Notes: a model not told the origin generated them from the letters alone. A stretch of DNA of 64,000 bases from VXYL01 sp965243175 (GCA_965243175.1 OZ251532.1:2976001-3040000); one strand, 5' to 3'. Positions 1-8,884 are shown, numbered from the stretch's first letter. Program-made: numbers and translations.

Positions 1-56
1 GTGAACATCATGCTCCTGGCCAGCGTCTCCACGTGCTTGACCCGCGGCAGCGGCAT
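1..56 (-). CDS. 5' end of an unidentified gene running off the window
   Basis: A reading frame opens with ATG at 56 on the minus strand, 15 bases after the carboxylase stop codon, and leaves the window after 18 codons. A GGAG sequence lies about 8 bases upstream of the ATG. Spacing and strand suggest it is the next gene of the same transcription unit as the acyl-CoA carboxylase. The visible residues begin MPLPRVKHVETLARSMM and match no family I recognise. Confidence 0.35.
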   Translation of the reverse strand, partial: MPLPRVKHVETLARSMMF

Positions 57-71
57 CGGAACGCTCCGAAC

Positions 72-3000
72 TCAGGGACGGAACTGCAACGTGCGCGGCA
101 CCAGCCGCGCCGGTTGCGAAACCAGCCGCCAAGCGGTCTCCAGCCATTCGCAGATCAGCCGCCGCGTATCCCGGGGATCGACCAGCTCCTCGATCTGGAA
201 CTTGGAGAGCGGCCCCACCGGCCCGCGCGCGCTCTCGATGCGCGCCATCAGTTCGTCGCGCAGCGCGCGGGGGTCTTCCGCCTCGGCCAGCTGCCGCTTG
301 TAGGCCGCCTCGATGCCGCCCTCCGGCGGAATGCCGCCCACGTCCGCCGCTGGCCAGGCCACGCGCACCGAAGGTCGCGAACGCGGCGTGGCGTAGTTGT
401 TGCCAGCGACGCCGAAGCTGCGCCGCATCACCACCGTGAAGATGGGCACGGTCACCTGCGAAAACGCCACCATCCACTCCCCGCCACGCCGAATCGTGCC
501 GGTGATTTCGTGCTCCAGCCCCACCGCGAACCCCGGGTTGTCCACCAGGTTCAGCACCGGCAGATGGAACAAGTCGCAGAGGTCGAGGTGGCGGGTGAGC
601 TTGCTGCAACCGTCCGCCGTGAGGGCGCCGCCATTGGCGTGCTGGCTGTTGGAGGCGATGACGCCCAGCGGATGGCCGTTGAAGCGCGCGAAGCCGGTGA
701 TCTGATCGGTCGCCCAGAGCGGCCCCACCTCGAAGAACGAATCCTTGTCCGCCATCAGCCGGATGGCCTTGCGCATGTCGAACGTGGTCGTGCGCTTGCG
801 CGGAATCAGCGTGAACAGCTCTTCCTCGCGGCGCTCCGGCGGATCGTCGCTGCGCGACGGCAGCACCGGCGGCGTTTCGTAGACGCTGCTCGGCAGGTAG
901 GAGAGAAACCGCCGCGTCAACTGCGCGGCTTCCTCTTCGTCTTCCGCCAGGTTGTCCACCGACCCGTTGCGGCAGTGGATGTGCCAGCCGCCCAGGTCCT
1001 CCTTGGTGATGTCGTAGCCCATCGCGTGCTGCACCACCGGCGGCCCGGCCACGAAAAGCTGCGCGATGTCGCGCACCATCACCGAGAAATGGCCGAGCAC
1101 GGCCTTCGCCGCGCCGATGCCGACCACGCTGCCGAGCAGCATGTTCACCACCGGCACCGTGGCAAGCTGCTCGGTGTACATGGCGCTGCCGAGATGCCCA
1201 GGCAGAAACGAGCCGCCACCGCCCGCCACCCGCGGCCGCCCGGCCTTGATGGCGCCGCTGCTCTCCTTGGCCGTGCTCTCGCCTTCCTTCTTCTGCGCCG
1301 GCACCATCGCCGCCACGCTGCCGCCGCCCGAGGAACCGTCGAGCAGGCGAATGGACGGGGTGCGCATTTCCAGCGCGAGGCGGTCCAGATAGCCGCTCTT
1401 GGCGCCGATTGCGCCGTCGGCATGGCCGCCGCGGGAGGTGAAGTCGTCGGCGCAGACGATTGCCGAGCGACCTTCGATCTTGCCCCAGCCGCCCACGTGG
1501 TTGGCTGGCGTGAAGGCGGTGATCGCGCCTTCGTCGTCGTAGGACGCGAAGCCGGCGATGCTGCCCACTTCGCGGAACGTGCCGTCGTCGAGCAGCAGGT
1601 CGATGCGCTCGCGGCAGGTGAGCTTGCCGCGGCTGCGTTGTCGCACGACGCCGGGATCCTGCGAACCCGGCGCCAAGCGTTCGAGCGCAAGGCGCTGCAT
1701 CGTGGCGACGTCTTCGAGCATCGGCGCCCAGGTTTCCTCGGCGCTGGCGACGTGGCGCTTGGCGCCTTCGGCGGGCGTGATGGCGGCGAACACCTGGCCG
1801 GCATCCACCGTGTCGCCAGGACTCAGCGCCTGCATCGCGGCCACCACGCCGTCGCAAGGTGCGGTGACTTCGGACTCCATCTTCATCGCGCTGACGACGA
1901 GTAGCGTGTCGCCAGCGGAAACCCGGTCGCCGTCCTGGGCGCGCACTTCCAGTACGCTGCCGGCCATCGGGCAGGCCACCGCTTCTTGGCTGGAATCCAC
2001 TTCCAGCGCTGGGGCCGTGGCGCCCGTGGCCGTGCCGCCGCTTGCGGCAACGCCCATGGCGGTCGCCTGTTGCCGCATCAGCGCCAAGGCGCCGTTGGCG
2101 GTGCCATCGCCCGCCGTGGCGAGCAGGGCGGGTTCTTCCGCCAGCAAGCTGGTGCGGGCATCGCCGGTGCGCACCGTGGGATGGCCGAGAATGGCCCGCA
2201 ACTGGCCGAGATTGGTGGCCACGCCGCCGATGTGGAACTCGTCCAAGGCGCGCGCGGTGCGATCCACGGCGGATGCGAAGGACCCCGCCGAGCTCGACGA
2301 ACAGACCACTTTGGCGAGCAACGGATCGAACTGTGGCGGCGGCGCGTAGCCGACGTAGCCGCAGGCATCGACGCGGATGCCGGGCCCGGAAGGCTCCTTG
2401 TAGGCGCTCAAGCTGCCGGTGCCACGGGCGACGACTCGCGCCTGCACTGCGAAGCCGCGAGGTGCGCCGATGGCCTGTTGGTCGCCGAGGCCGAGGGATT
2501 CAAGGCTCGCGCCAGCGGCGATGCGGAACTGCGCTTCGACCAGATCCACGCCGGTCACCTGTTCGGTGACGGTGTGTTCGACCTGGATGCGCGGATTGCA
2601 TTCGATGAAGTAGTGGCTGCCGCTCTCCGGTTCGACGAGGAACTCCACCGTGCCGGCGTTCACGTATTCCGCGGCCTTGGCGAGCTTGATGGCGTCGGCG
2701 AGGATGCGTTGCCGCAGGGCGTCTTCGAGGCCGGGGGCGGGTGCGGTCTCCACGACCTTCTGATGCCGCAGCTGCACCGAACAGTCGCGTTCGTGCAGGT
2801 GGACGACGTTGCCGTGGCTGTCGGCGAGAATCTGCACTTCGATGTGGCGCGGGCGCCGCACCTGTTTCTCCACGAACAGCGCCCCGTCGCCGAACGCGGC
2901 CCGCGCTTCGCTTTGGCAGCGCTCGAAGGCTTCCGCCATGTCGGCAGCGGAATCCACCAGGCGCATGCCGCGTCCACCACCGCCAGCCGCCGCCTTCAGC

Positions 3001-3491
3001 ATCACCGGGTAGCCAAGGCGTTCCGCTGCCGCGCTGGCATCGTTCGCCGAGGCGACCGGGCCGTCGCTTCCCGGCACCACCGGAATCTCCAGCGATTGCG
3101 CGAGGGCCCGCGCCCGCACCTTGTCTCCGAACAGCGCCAACACCGTTGGCGAGGGCCCCACGAAGGCGAGCCCGGCATCCGCGCAGCGTTCGGCGAAGGG
3201 CGCGTTCTCGGCGAGGAAGCCGTAGCCCGGGTGAACGCAGTCGCAGCCGGTCTCCTTGGCGATGGCCACCTGCGCCTCCGCATCCAGATAGGCCGCGACC
3301 GGATTCTCCGCGGCACCGTTGCGAATCTCCTTCGCTTGGCTCGCCGAGCGGGTGTGCAGGGAGAGCGCGTCCACCGGCGCGTACACGCCCACCGATTCCA
3401 TGCCCAGGGCCGCCGCGGCCTTGGCGATGCGAATGGCGATCTCGCCGCGATTGCTGATGAGGACTCTGTGATGCGTCGCTGGCGTGTTCAA
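72..3491 (-). CDS. Single-chain biotin-dependent acyl-CoA carboxylase (BC-BCCP-CT fusion)
   Basis: A protein of 1139 residues that joins all parts of a biotin-dependent carboxylase. Residues about 1-445 are a biotin carboxylase with the ATP-grasp loop GGGGRGM, the RHQKVVE motif and NPRIQVEHTVTE. A biotinyl domain follows with the AMKM lysine near residue 536. From about 590 to the end is a carboxyltransferase with the glycine-rich acyl-CoA binding stretches. This order and length match the single-chain long-chain acyl-CoA carboxylase (LCC) family, whose members carboxylate a range of acyl-CoAs in the cytoplasm; the substrate cannot be read from sequence. I place the start at TTG 3491 because AAGGA lies about 10 bases upstream and the protein then begins just before the conserved VLISNRGEIA. 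Longer versions would overrun hisG. It lies 65 bases downstream of hisG on the same strand. Alternatives are a propionyl- or acetyl-CoA carboxylase activity. Confidence 0.85.
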   Translation of the reverse strand: MNTPATHHRVLISNRGEIAIRIAKAAAALGMESVGVYAPVDALSLHTRSASQAKEIRNGAAENPVAAYLDAEAQVAIAKETGCDCVHPGYGFLAENAPFAERCADAGLAFVGPSPTVLALFGDKVRARALAQSLEIPVVPGSDGPVASANDASAAAERLGYPVMLKAAAGGGGRGMRLVDSAADMAEAFERCQSEARAAFGDGALFVEKQVRRPRHIEVQILADSHGNVVHLHERDCSVQLRHQKVVETAPAPGLEDALRQRILADAIKLAKAAEYVNAGTVEFLVEPESGSHYFIECNPRIQVEHTVTEQVTGVDLVEAQFRIAAGASLESLGLGDQQAIGAPRGFAVQARVVARGTGSLSAYKEPSGPGIRVDACGYVGYAPPPQFDPLLAKVVCSSSSAGSFASAVDRTARALDEFHIGGVATNLGQLRAILGHPTVRTGDARTSLLAEEPALLATAGDGTANGALALMRQQATAMGVAASGGTATGATAPALEVDSSQEAVACPMAGSVLEVRAQDGDRVSAGDTLLVVSAMKMESEVTAPCDGVVAAMQALSPGDTVDAGQVFAAITPAEGAKRHVASAEETWAPMLEDVATMQRLALERLAPGSQDPGVVRQRSRGKLTCRERIDLLLDDGTFREVGSIAGFASYDDEGAITAFTPANHVGGWGKIEGRSAIVCADDFTSRGGHADGAIGAKSGYLDRLALEMRTPSIRLLDGSSGGGSVAAMVPAQKKEGESTAKESSGAIKAGRPRVAGGGGSFLPGHLGSAMYTEQLATVPVVNMLLGSVVGIGAAKAVLGHFSVMVRDIAQLFVAGPPVVQHAMGYDITKEDLGGWHIHCRNGSVDNLAEDEEEAAQLTRRFLSYLPSSVYETPPVLPSRSDDPPERREEELFTLIPRKRTTTFDMRKAIRLMADKDSFFEVGPLWATDQITGFARFNGHPLGVIASNSQHANGGALTADGCSKLTRHLDLCDLFHLPVLNLVDNPGFAVGLEHEITGTIRRGGEWMVAFSQVTVPIFTVVMRRSFGVAGNNYATPRSRPSVRVAWPAADVGGIPPEGGIEAAYKRQLAEAEDPRALRDELMARIESARGPVGPLSKFQIEELVDPRDTRRLICEWLETAWRLVSQPARLVPRTLQFRP

Positions 3492-3556
3492 GCCGATGAT
3501 TCCTTGTCTTTGGGGGAAGGGTGGGGGACCTCGCGCTGCGCCGAGGTCCTGGATGC

Positions 3557-4432
3557 CTACTCGATCACCTTGTTGATGGGGAACTCCACGATGCCGGTGG
3601 CGCCGGCTTTCTTCAGCGCCGGCACGATGGAGCGCACGGCCGCTTCTTCGATGATGGTGCTGATGGCGACCCAATCCGGGTCCGCGAGGTGCGAAATGGT
3701 CGGATTGCGCAACGCCGGCAGAAGCGCGGTGACGGCCTCCAGATCAACCTGCCGCGCGTTCATCATCAGCCCGACGCGCCCTTCGGCCGCGAGGCACGAC
3801 GCCAGCATCAGCGCGATGTTGTCCAGCTTGGCCTTCTTCCACGGGTCGCGGCTGGCCTCGTGGTTGACGATGAGGCGCGGCGTGCTCACCAGCACTTCGT
3901 CCAGAATCCGCAGATCGTTGGCGCGCAGCGAGTTGCCGGTTTCGGTGATCTCCACGATGGCGTCGGCGAGGCGCGGCGGCTTCACTTCCGTGGCGCCCCA
4001 GGAGAACTCCACCTTCGCTTCCACGCCGTGCCGCTGCAAATAGGCGCGGGTCAGATTCACCACCTCGGTGGCGATGCGCTTGCCCTCCAGGTCCTGAACG
4101 CTGGTGCATGGCGAATCGTTCGGCACGCACAGCACCCAGCGGCTGGGGCGGCGGCTCAGCTTGGAGAAGACGAACTCGGCCAGTTCGACCACGTCCGCGC
4201 CGGTCTCCCGCACCCAGTCGTGGCCAGTGATGCCGGCGTCGAGCACGCCTTGCTCCACGTAGCGCGCCATTTCCTGCGCCCGCACCAGCAGGCAGTCGAT
4301 TTCCGGGTCGTCCACTTCCGGATAGTAGGAGCGCGACGGGAAGCTGATGCGGTAGCCAGCCTGCTCGAAGAGCTCGGCACAGGCGGTTTGCAGGCTGCCG
4401 GAGGGAATGCCCAGATTCAGCACCGCGCTCAT
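3557..4432 (-). CDS. hisG: ATP phosphoribosyltransferase, long form
   Basis: Catalyses the first step of histidine synthesis, condensing ATP with PRPP. The 291-residue protein is the long HisG form. The periplasmic-binding-like catalytic lobes include the DAGITGHDWV stretch, and the phosphoribosyl-binding region holds EITETGNSLRAN. A C-terminal regulatory ACT-like domain, the histidine feedback site in long forms, begins near KKAKLDNIALML. The ATG at 4432 overlaps the stop of hisI in an ATGA, so translation of the two is probably coupled. Finding hisI next to hisG without hisZ agrees with a self-sufficient long enzyme. The rest of the his pathway is not in this window. Confidence 0.95.
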   Translation of the reverse strand: MSAVLNLGIPSGSLQTACAELFEQAGYRISFPSRSYYPEVDDPEIDCLLVRAQEMARYVEQGVLDAGITGHDWVRETGADVVELAEFVFSKLSRRPSRWVLCVPNDSPCTSVQDLEGKRIATEVVNLTRAYLQRHGVEAKVEFSWGATEVKPPRLADAIVEITETGNSLRANDLRILDEVLVSTPRLIVNHEASRDPWKKAKLDNIALMLASCLAAEGRVGLMMNARQVDLEAVTALLPALRNPTISHLADPDWVAISTIIEEAAVRSIVPALKKAGATGIVEFPINKVIE

Positions 4433-4824
4433 CGCGTTCGCGCCTTGGCGCCGTAGACCTCGGCCGGGTCGAACACTTTTTCCGCGATGATGGCGGCGCT
4501 GCCGGTTGCCGTATCGACTTCGCGGAAGAAGCAGCTGGCGTAGCCTTCGTGGCAGGCCGCGCCGCCCACTTGCTCCACCTTCACCAGCAGCGTGTCGCCA
4601 TCGCAGTCGTAGTAGATGTGCTTGAGGTGCTGCACGTGGCCGCTCTCTTCGCCCTTGCGCCACAGCCGCTTGCGGCTTCGGCTGTAGTAGCAGACGCGCC
4701 TGGTGCGCAGAGTTTCGGCGTAGGCGTCCGCGTTCATGTAGGCGAGCATCAGCACTTCGCCGGAGACTGCATCCTGGGCAATCGTCGGCACGAGCGCGTT
4801 CTTGGCGAAATCGGGGCCGTCCAT
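4429..4824 (-). CDS. hisI: Phosphoribosyl-AMP cyclohydrolase
   Basis: Opens the adenine ring of phosphoribosyl-AMP in the third step of histidine synthesis. The 131 residues carry the complete family signature: RKGEESGH at about 56-63, the metal-binding DCDGD at 73-77 and the zinc cysteines of the ACHEGYASC stretch at 91 and 98. The protein is the monofunctional cyclohydrolase without the HisE pyrophosphohydrolase domain, so hisE must lie elsewhere. It is translationally coupled to hisG through a 4-base overlap and preceded by an unknown gene 79 bases upstream on the same strand. Confidence 0.95.
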   Translation of the reverse strand: MDGPDFAKNALVPTIAQDAVSGEVLMLAYMNADAYAETLRTRRVCYYSRSRKRLWRKGEESGHVQHLKHIYYDCDGDTLLVKVEQVGGAACHEGYASCFFREVDTATGSAAIIAEKVFDPAEVYGAKARTR

Positions 4825-4902
4825 CGGGTACGTCGGGGCAGCGGCGGGGTGCGCATCATAGCAATGCCGCCGCCCGAAGACGCGGCTGCGGTGCGCTTGG
4901 TT

Positions 4903-5538
4903 CTACGCCGAGACGCCGCAGAGTTCGAGGAACGCCGCCTTCTGCGCCGCGCTCATCTCGGCGAACACCGGCACGCCGAGAGCGGTGGTCGGCAGTTCGG
5001 CGAACTCCGGCGAGGGCGACTGGAGTGACGCGGCGATGTTGTGCAGGCCGCCGCCACGTTCCGCCCCGGCGCCGAGCGCCTTGGCCACCTCCGCCGGCCA
5101 CACGGCTTCGCGCCGACCGCCGAGGCCCAGCGGGTCGGCCCGCCCCACATGCTCCGCGATGGCCGCGAACAGCACGCGCTCGTCGGCACTGCGCTGCCGC
5201 TGCCCTTCGCGCCCGTACTTGGAAGCGGACTGGTTGCAGATCGCCGCCCAAGGCAACTCGACATGGAAACCCGGCAGGGCGCGGCACTCCTCCGGGGCGC
5301 CGTCGCCACCGCTGACGCGCCCGTCCATCACCATGATGAAGTAGGCAGCCATCGGGCGGTCGTCAGCGAACAGCCGAGCGGGAGCGTGCGTGTACATTTC
5401 GCTGAAGCCCCAACGCAAGTCGGGTGGCAGGTCGGCAGCTGCGAGCAGACGCGCCCCATGCTCCGCGCACGCCTCGCACCACGCCTTCGAGCCGAACTCG
5501 CCGACCGGGCGAAGCGCTGCGACATCCTCTGGTTCCAC
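4903..5538 (-). CDS. Uncharacterised 211-residue protein
   Basis: I do not recognise the family. The start is GTG 5538, chosen because GGGAGGATCG sits directly upstream at good spacing; the frame remains open further upstream without a better start. The product is soluble, with no signal peptide or membrane segment. It has several cysteines in its first third (AWCEACAEHG) and a basic patch near SKYGREGQRQR. It is the first gene of the minus-strand run leading into hisI and hisG and is divergent from the acetyltransferase gene. The divergent spacer of about 160 bases (5539-5700) must hold promoters for both directions, though I see no strong consensus boxes. Confidence 0.6.
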   Translation of the reverse strand: MEPEDVAALRPVGEFGSKAWCEACAEHGARLLAAADLPPDLRWGFSEMYTHAPARLFADDRPMAAYFIMVMDGRVSGGDGAPEECRALPGFHVELPWAAICNQSASKYGREGQRQRSADERVLFAAIAEHVGRADPLGLGGRREAVWPAEVAKALGAGAERGGGLHNIAASLQSPSPEFAELPTTALGVPVFAEMSAAQKAAFLELCGVSA

Positions 5539-5700
5539 TTTCGATCCTCCCGATCCCCTGAGCGAACGAACGGCACCATAGCAAGTCCGGCGCTGACCGA
5601 CCGCCGAACTCTCGTCGTATCGGTGGCTTGCTAGACTCGGCTCGACAACGGGCAAGTGGCCAAGCTGTCTGTCGGAAGAGGAGAGGAAGGAGGAAGCACA

Positions 5701-6928
5701 GTGCCCAACATCCTGCCCTACGACCACGCGAGGGACTTCAAGGCGGTGCGCCGCATCCACTACGAAGTCGGCTGGCTCAGCAACAGCGCCGAAGCCAAGG
5801 CGTTCGAGAAGATGGTGCCGCACTTGGACGGCGTGGTGTACCCCATCGACGGCGAAGCCGAGTGCGCCGTGTTCACGTGCCCCGGCGCGATGCGCTACCT
5901 GGCCGAAGACGTGGAGATGTGCGCGGTGCTGGCCGTCACCACCAGCCGCGTCGCCCGCAAGCTCGGCGCCGCCAAGCAGCTCACCGCGCACGCCGTGGCA
6001 ACCGCCGCGGAAGCTGGCGACGAGATCGCCACCCTCGGCATGTTCGAGCAGGGCTTCTACGACCAGCTCGGCTTCGGCACCGGTGCCTACGCCCGCGCCA
6101 TGCGCTTCGACCCGGCAACGCTCACGGTGGATACGCCATTCCGTCGCCCAACACGACTTGGCCGCAAGGACTGGCGGCGAATGCACGAAGCGCTGCATCG
6201 CCGGATGCGCGGCCACGGCGGGCTGCGTGCTGGACGTACCTCAAATCGTCCGCGCCGAGATGGCGCACGACAACCTGATCGCCCTCGGCTACTGCGACGG
6301 CCCGAACGGCGAGCTAACCCACTTCCTCTGGGGCGAGGCGAAAGACCAGCACGGCCCGTACAGGATCTACGCCTACGCCTACCAGAACACCGCCCAGCTC
6401 TTCGAACTGCTGGCGCTGCTGAAGTCCCTAGGCGACCAAGTGACCTCCCTGGCGATGGAGGAACCACCGGAAATCCAACTCCAGGACCTCCTCAAGCAAC
6501 CCTTCCGCAACCGCGGCATGACGCAAGGCTCGGAACACGCCGCCTACCACCGCACCACCGCCTACTGGCAGGCCCGAATCCTCAACCTCTCCAAGTGCCT
6601 GGCAAAGACCCGCCTGGACGCGGAGACGGTCCGCTTCAACTTGCACCTCTCCGACCCGATAACCGCCCACCTAGCCGGCTCCGCATGGCAAGGCGTAGCC
6701 GGAGACTACGTGGTAACCCTCGGCGAAGAATCCGTCGCGGAGCCGGGCCAGTCCGCCAGCCTGCCCACGCTGACGGCCTCGGTAGGCGCCTTCACGCGGA
6801 TGTGGCTAGGCGTCCGCAACCCATCGAGCTTGGCGCTCACGGACGATTTGCGCGGGGACGAGACGCTGCTGGCAAGCCTCGATCGTGCGCTACGACTTCC
6901 GCAACCGCACTTTGGCTGGGACTTCTGA
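5701..6928 (+). pseudogene. Eis-like GNAT N-acetyltransferase with SCP2-type C-terminal domain, frameshifted
   Basis: The first part is an Eis-type GNAT domain, with stretches such as MRYLAEDVEM and EIATLGMFEQGFYDQLGFGTG. The last 120 residues look like the SCP2-like domain that closes Eis-family acetyltransferases (FNLHLSDPITAHLAGSAW). The two halves lie in different frames. The switch falls between about 6211 and 6232, around a GGCGGGC run, and removing one base gives a continuous 408-residue protein, the normal Eis-family length. The start GTG 5701 follows an excellent GGAAGGAGGAAG; an upstream in-frame GTG at 5656 lacks a comparable site. Eis-type enzymes acetylate amines, including aminoglycosides in some bacteria; the substrate here is unknown. 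Either a real pseudogene or a one-base sequence error. Confidence 0.7.
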
Positions 6929-6945
6929 GTGGCGCGTAAGCGCAA

Positions 6946-7254
6946 ATGAAGTCCATTGGCGAGATACGCCGCTGTCTTTCAAGACGCGAGTACAGGCTAA
7001 GCCGTCATGCTGCAGTCCGTGCGATCGAGAGGAACATCGGACAGAGCGAGATCGCCGAGGCGGGGCTGCACGCGAGAATCATTGAGGAGTATCCCGACGA
7101 CAAGTACTCTCCGAGTTGCCTGCTGTTGGGCTTTACTCGGACAGGGCGCCCCCTGCACTTGCAGGTGTCGCGCGCAGACGCTGGCATCGTGAAGATCATC
7201 ACGCTCTACGAGCCGAGGCGGGACGACTGGCTGGACTACTCGAGACGGAGGTGA
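6946..7254 (+). CDS. DUF4258-type small protein, putative toxin of a toxin-antitoxin pair
   Basis: 102 residues with the pattern of DUF4258 proteins: an N-terminal basic helix (YRLSRHAAVRAIERNI) and a beta-rich end with LHLQVSRADAGIVKIITLYEP. The next gene begins 2 bases downstream and encodes a two-CxxC zinc-finger protein of the YgiT type. Paired in this order, such genes resemble MqsRA-like toxin-antitoxin modules, in which the first protein is an mRNA-acting toxin and the second a DNA-binding antitoxin. The toxin role is inferred from that pairing; no catalytic residue can be pointed to with certainty. Confidence 0.6.
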   Translation: MKSIGEIRRCLSRREYRLSRHAAVRAIERNIGQSEIAEAGLHARIIEEYPDDKYSPSCLLLGFTRTGRPLHLQVSRADAGIVKIITLYEPRRDDWLDYSRRR

Positions 7255-7256
7255 AA

Positions 7257-7529
7257 ATGGATGAGGCGTTTGGCTGTACCGTCTGTGGCGGCGACCAGTG
7301 CCACGAGGAGCTCGTGGAGGAGGTCTTCCATATCGGCGAACAGTACGTCTTGGTTGACCGCATCCCGGCCGCAGTGTGCAACCGTTGTGGCGACCTCACG
7401 TTCAGTGCGGACACCGTCGAGCAAGTGAGGGTCTTGGTGCATGGCGAGACCGAGCCGGCGAAGTCGATCCGCCTCAACGTGTTCGAGTTCCGGCACCAGA
7501 GCAAGGCAGCCGCCATGCCGGGGGATTGA
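7257..7529 (+). CDS. YgiT-type zinc-finger protein, putative antitoxin
   Basis: A 90-residue protein with two CxxC knuckles, CTVC near residue 8 and CNRC near residue 41, followed by a short helical tail. This is the layout of the YgiT/MqsA-type zinc finger, without the large helix-turn-helix half of MqsA. The ATG at 7257 is preceded by GGAGGTGAAA, which overlaps the end of the DUF4258 gene, so the two are almost certainly co-translated. Its probable role is to bind the upstream protein and perhaps the promoter; that is inference from family and context. Confidence 0.65.
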   Translation: MDEAFGCTVCGGDQCHEELVEEVFHIGEQYVLVDRIPAAVCNRCGDLTFSADTVEQVRVLVHGETEPAKSIRLNVFEFRHQSKAAAMPGD

Positions 7530-7603
7530 CTGGAGGGAAGTGCTTACTGTCCCAGGTAACCGAAGTCGAACCACGATTCCGTCGCCCACGCTGCGACGAA
7601 CCG

Positions 7604-7634
7604 TGCAAATCCCCCACAACGTGGTAGATTTGCA
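7604..7634. promoter_or_regulatory. Perfect dyad upstream of the DUF4143 ATPase gene
   Basis: TGCAAATC and GATTTGCA form outer arms, with an inner CCCAC/GTGG pairing around a short centre. The dyad ends 3 bases before the ATG at 7638, so it covers the place where a ribosome-binding site would be expected, and I see none. It looks like an operator over a promoter for a leaderless or nearly leaderless transcript, or a hairpin controlling translation. Confidence 0.5.
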
Positions 7635-7637
7635 TAC

Positions 7638-8804
7638 ATGATCCTCCCTCGCCAAGCCCATTCCGTCGTCCAGCGCCTGCTGGACGCGAACCCGGCAGTG
7701 CTCCTGCTCGGCCCCCGGCAAGTCGGCAAAACCACCTTGGCGCACACCATCGCCGACGAGCGTGATGGCGTCTACGTGGACTTGGAGCACCCGCGCGATC
7801 TCGCCAAGGTGAGCGACATCGAGCAGTACTGCGCTCTCCACGCTGGTCGCCTCATCGTGCTGGACGAAGTGCATCGCACGCCGGAACTCTTCGCGCCGCT
7901 GCGCAGCATCATCGACGACCGTCGCCGCGCGGGGCAAAGGAGCGCGCATTTCCTGCTGCTTGGCTCGGCCTCGCTCGCGCTCTTGAAGCAGAGCAGCGAG
8001 ACGCTCGGGGGCCGCATCGCCCACTGCGAGTTGCAGCCGTTCAACGTCGTCGAAGTCGACCCTGGCGACGCGACGCGGCTGTGGTGTCGCGGCGGATTCC
8101 CGGAGAGCTACCTGGCTGCCGACGACGAGCAGAGCCTGACGTGGCGCCAAGATTTCGTGAGCACCTATCTGCAACGAGACCTGCCAGCCCTAGGCCCGCG
8201 GGTGCCGGCGCAAACCCTGCGCCGCTTCTGGACCATGCTCGCGCACAACCAGGGCCAACCCTTCAACGCCGCGGCGTTGGCACGCGGTCTGGACCTCGGC
8301 GCAACCACGCTCTCCCGCTATCTGGATCTACTGGCGGACCTCCTGCTCGTCCGCCGCTTGCCACCCTGGACGAGCAATCTCGGCCGGCGGCTGGTGAAGG
8401 CGCCCAAAGTCTACGTCCGCGACAGCGGCGTCTGCCACGCCTTGCTGGACATCGAGACCGAGGATGCGCTGCTCGGCCATCCGGTGGCTGGCGGCAGCTG
8501 GGAAGGCTTCGTCATCGAGAACATCGTCGCCGCCCTCCCGCGCCACGCCGCCGTAGGCTTCTATCGCACGGCTGGCGGCGCCGAAGTCGATCTGGTGGTG
8601 GAGCGCAGCCCAGGCGACCTGATGGTGGTGGAGATCAAGCGCACCTCGGTGCCCAAGGTGGGCAAGGGCTTCTACGCGGCCTGCGAGGACTTGCAGCCCA
8701 AGCGCCGTTTCGTCGTCCATGCCGGCGCCGAGAGCTTTCCGCTCGGCAACGGCGTCGAAGCCGTCTCGCTGCCGGACATGCTGGCCATCGCCGCCGGCCG
8801 CTGA
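7638..8804 (+). CDS. AAA-family ATPase with DUF4143 domain
   Basis: 388 residues. The N-terminal AAA_14 ATPase domain has the P-loop GPRQVGKT at 25-32 and a Walker B RLIVLDEVH at 71-79, followed by a sensor-like LLLGSAS. The C-terminal half is the DUF4143 domain, with a winged-helix-like segment and the conserved AEVDLVVE...VVEIKRT stretch that resembles a PD-(D/E)XK nuclease core. Such proteins are common, highly mobile and of unclear function; some may act in DNA transactions. It directly follows a putative toxin-antitoxin pair and a perfect dyad. The ThDP gene begins 80 bases later. Confidence 0.85.
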   Translation: MILPRQAHSVVQRLLDANPAVLLLGPRQVGKTTLAHTIADERDGVYVDLEHPRDLAKVSDIEQYCALHAGRLIVLDEVHRTPELFAPLRSIIDDRRRAGQRSAHFLLLGSASLALLKQSSETLGGRIAHCELQPFNVVEVDPGDATRLWCRGGFPESYLAADDEQSLTWRQDFVSTYLQRDLPALGPRVPAQTLRRFWTMLAHNQGQPFNAAALARGLDLGATTLSRYLDLLADLLLVRRLPPWTSNLGRRLVKAPKVYVRDSGVCHALLDIETEDALLGHPVAGGSWEGFVIENIVAALPRHAAVGFYRTAGGAEVDLVVERSPGDLMVVEIKRTSVPKVGKGFYAACEDLQPKRRFVVHAGAESFPLGNGVEAVSLPDMLAIAAGR

Positions 8805-8884
8805 GAGGCCGCCCTTGCCCTCGCGCTACGGACTGCCCAAACTCCGCGCATACCGCCAACCAAGGGCACCAAGGGGAGAATCTT

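Noticed and set aside
1986..4043. Plus-strand frame of 685 codons opposite the carboxylase and hisG
   Set aside because: It is antisense to two clearly conserved genes and has no recognisable motif.
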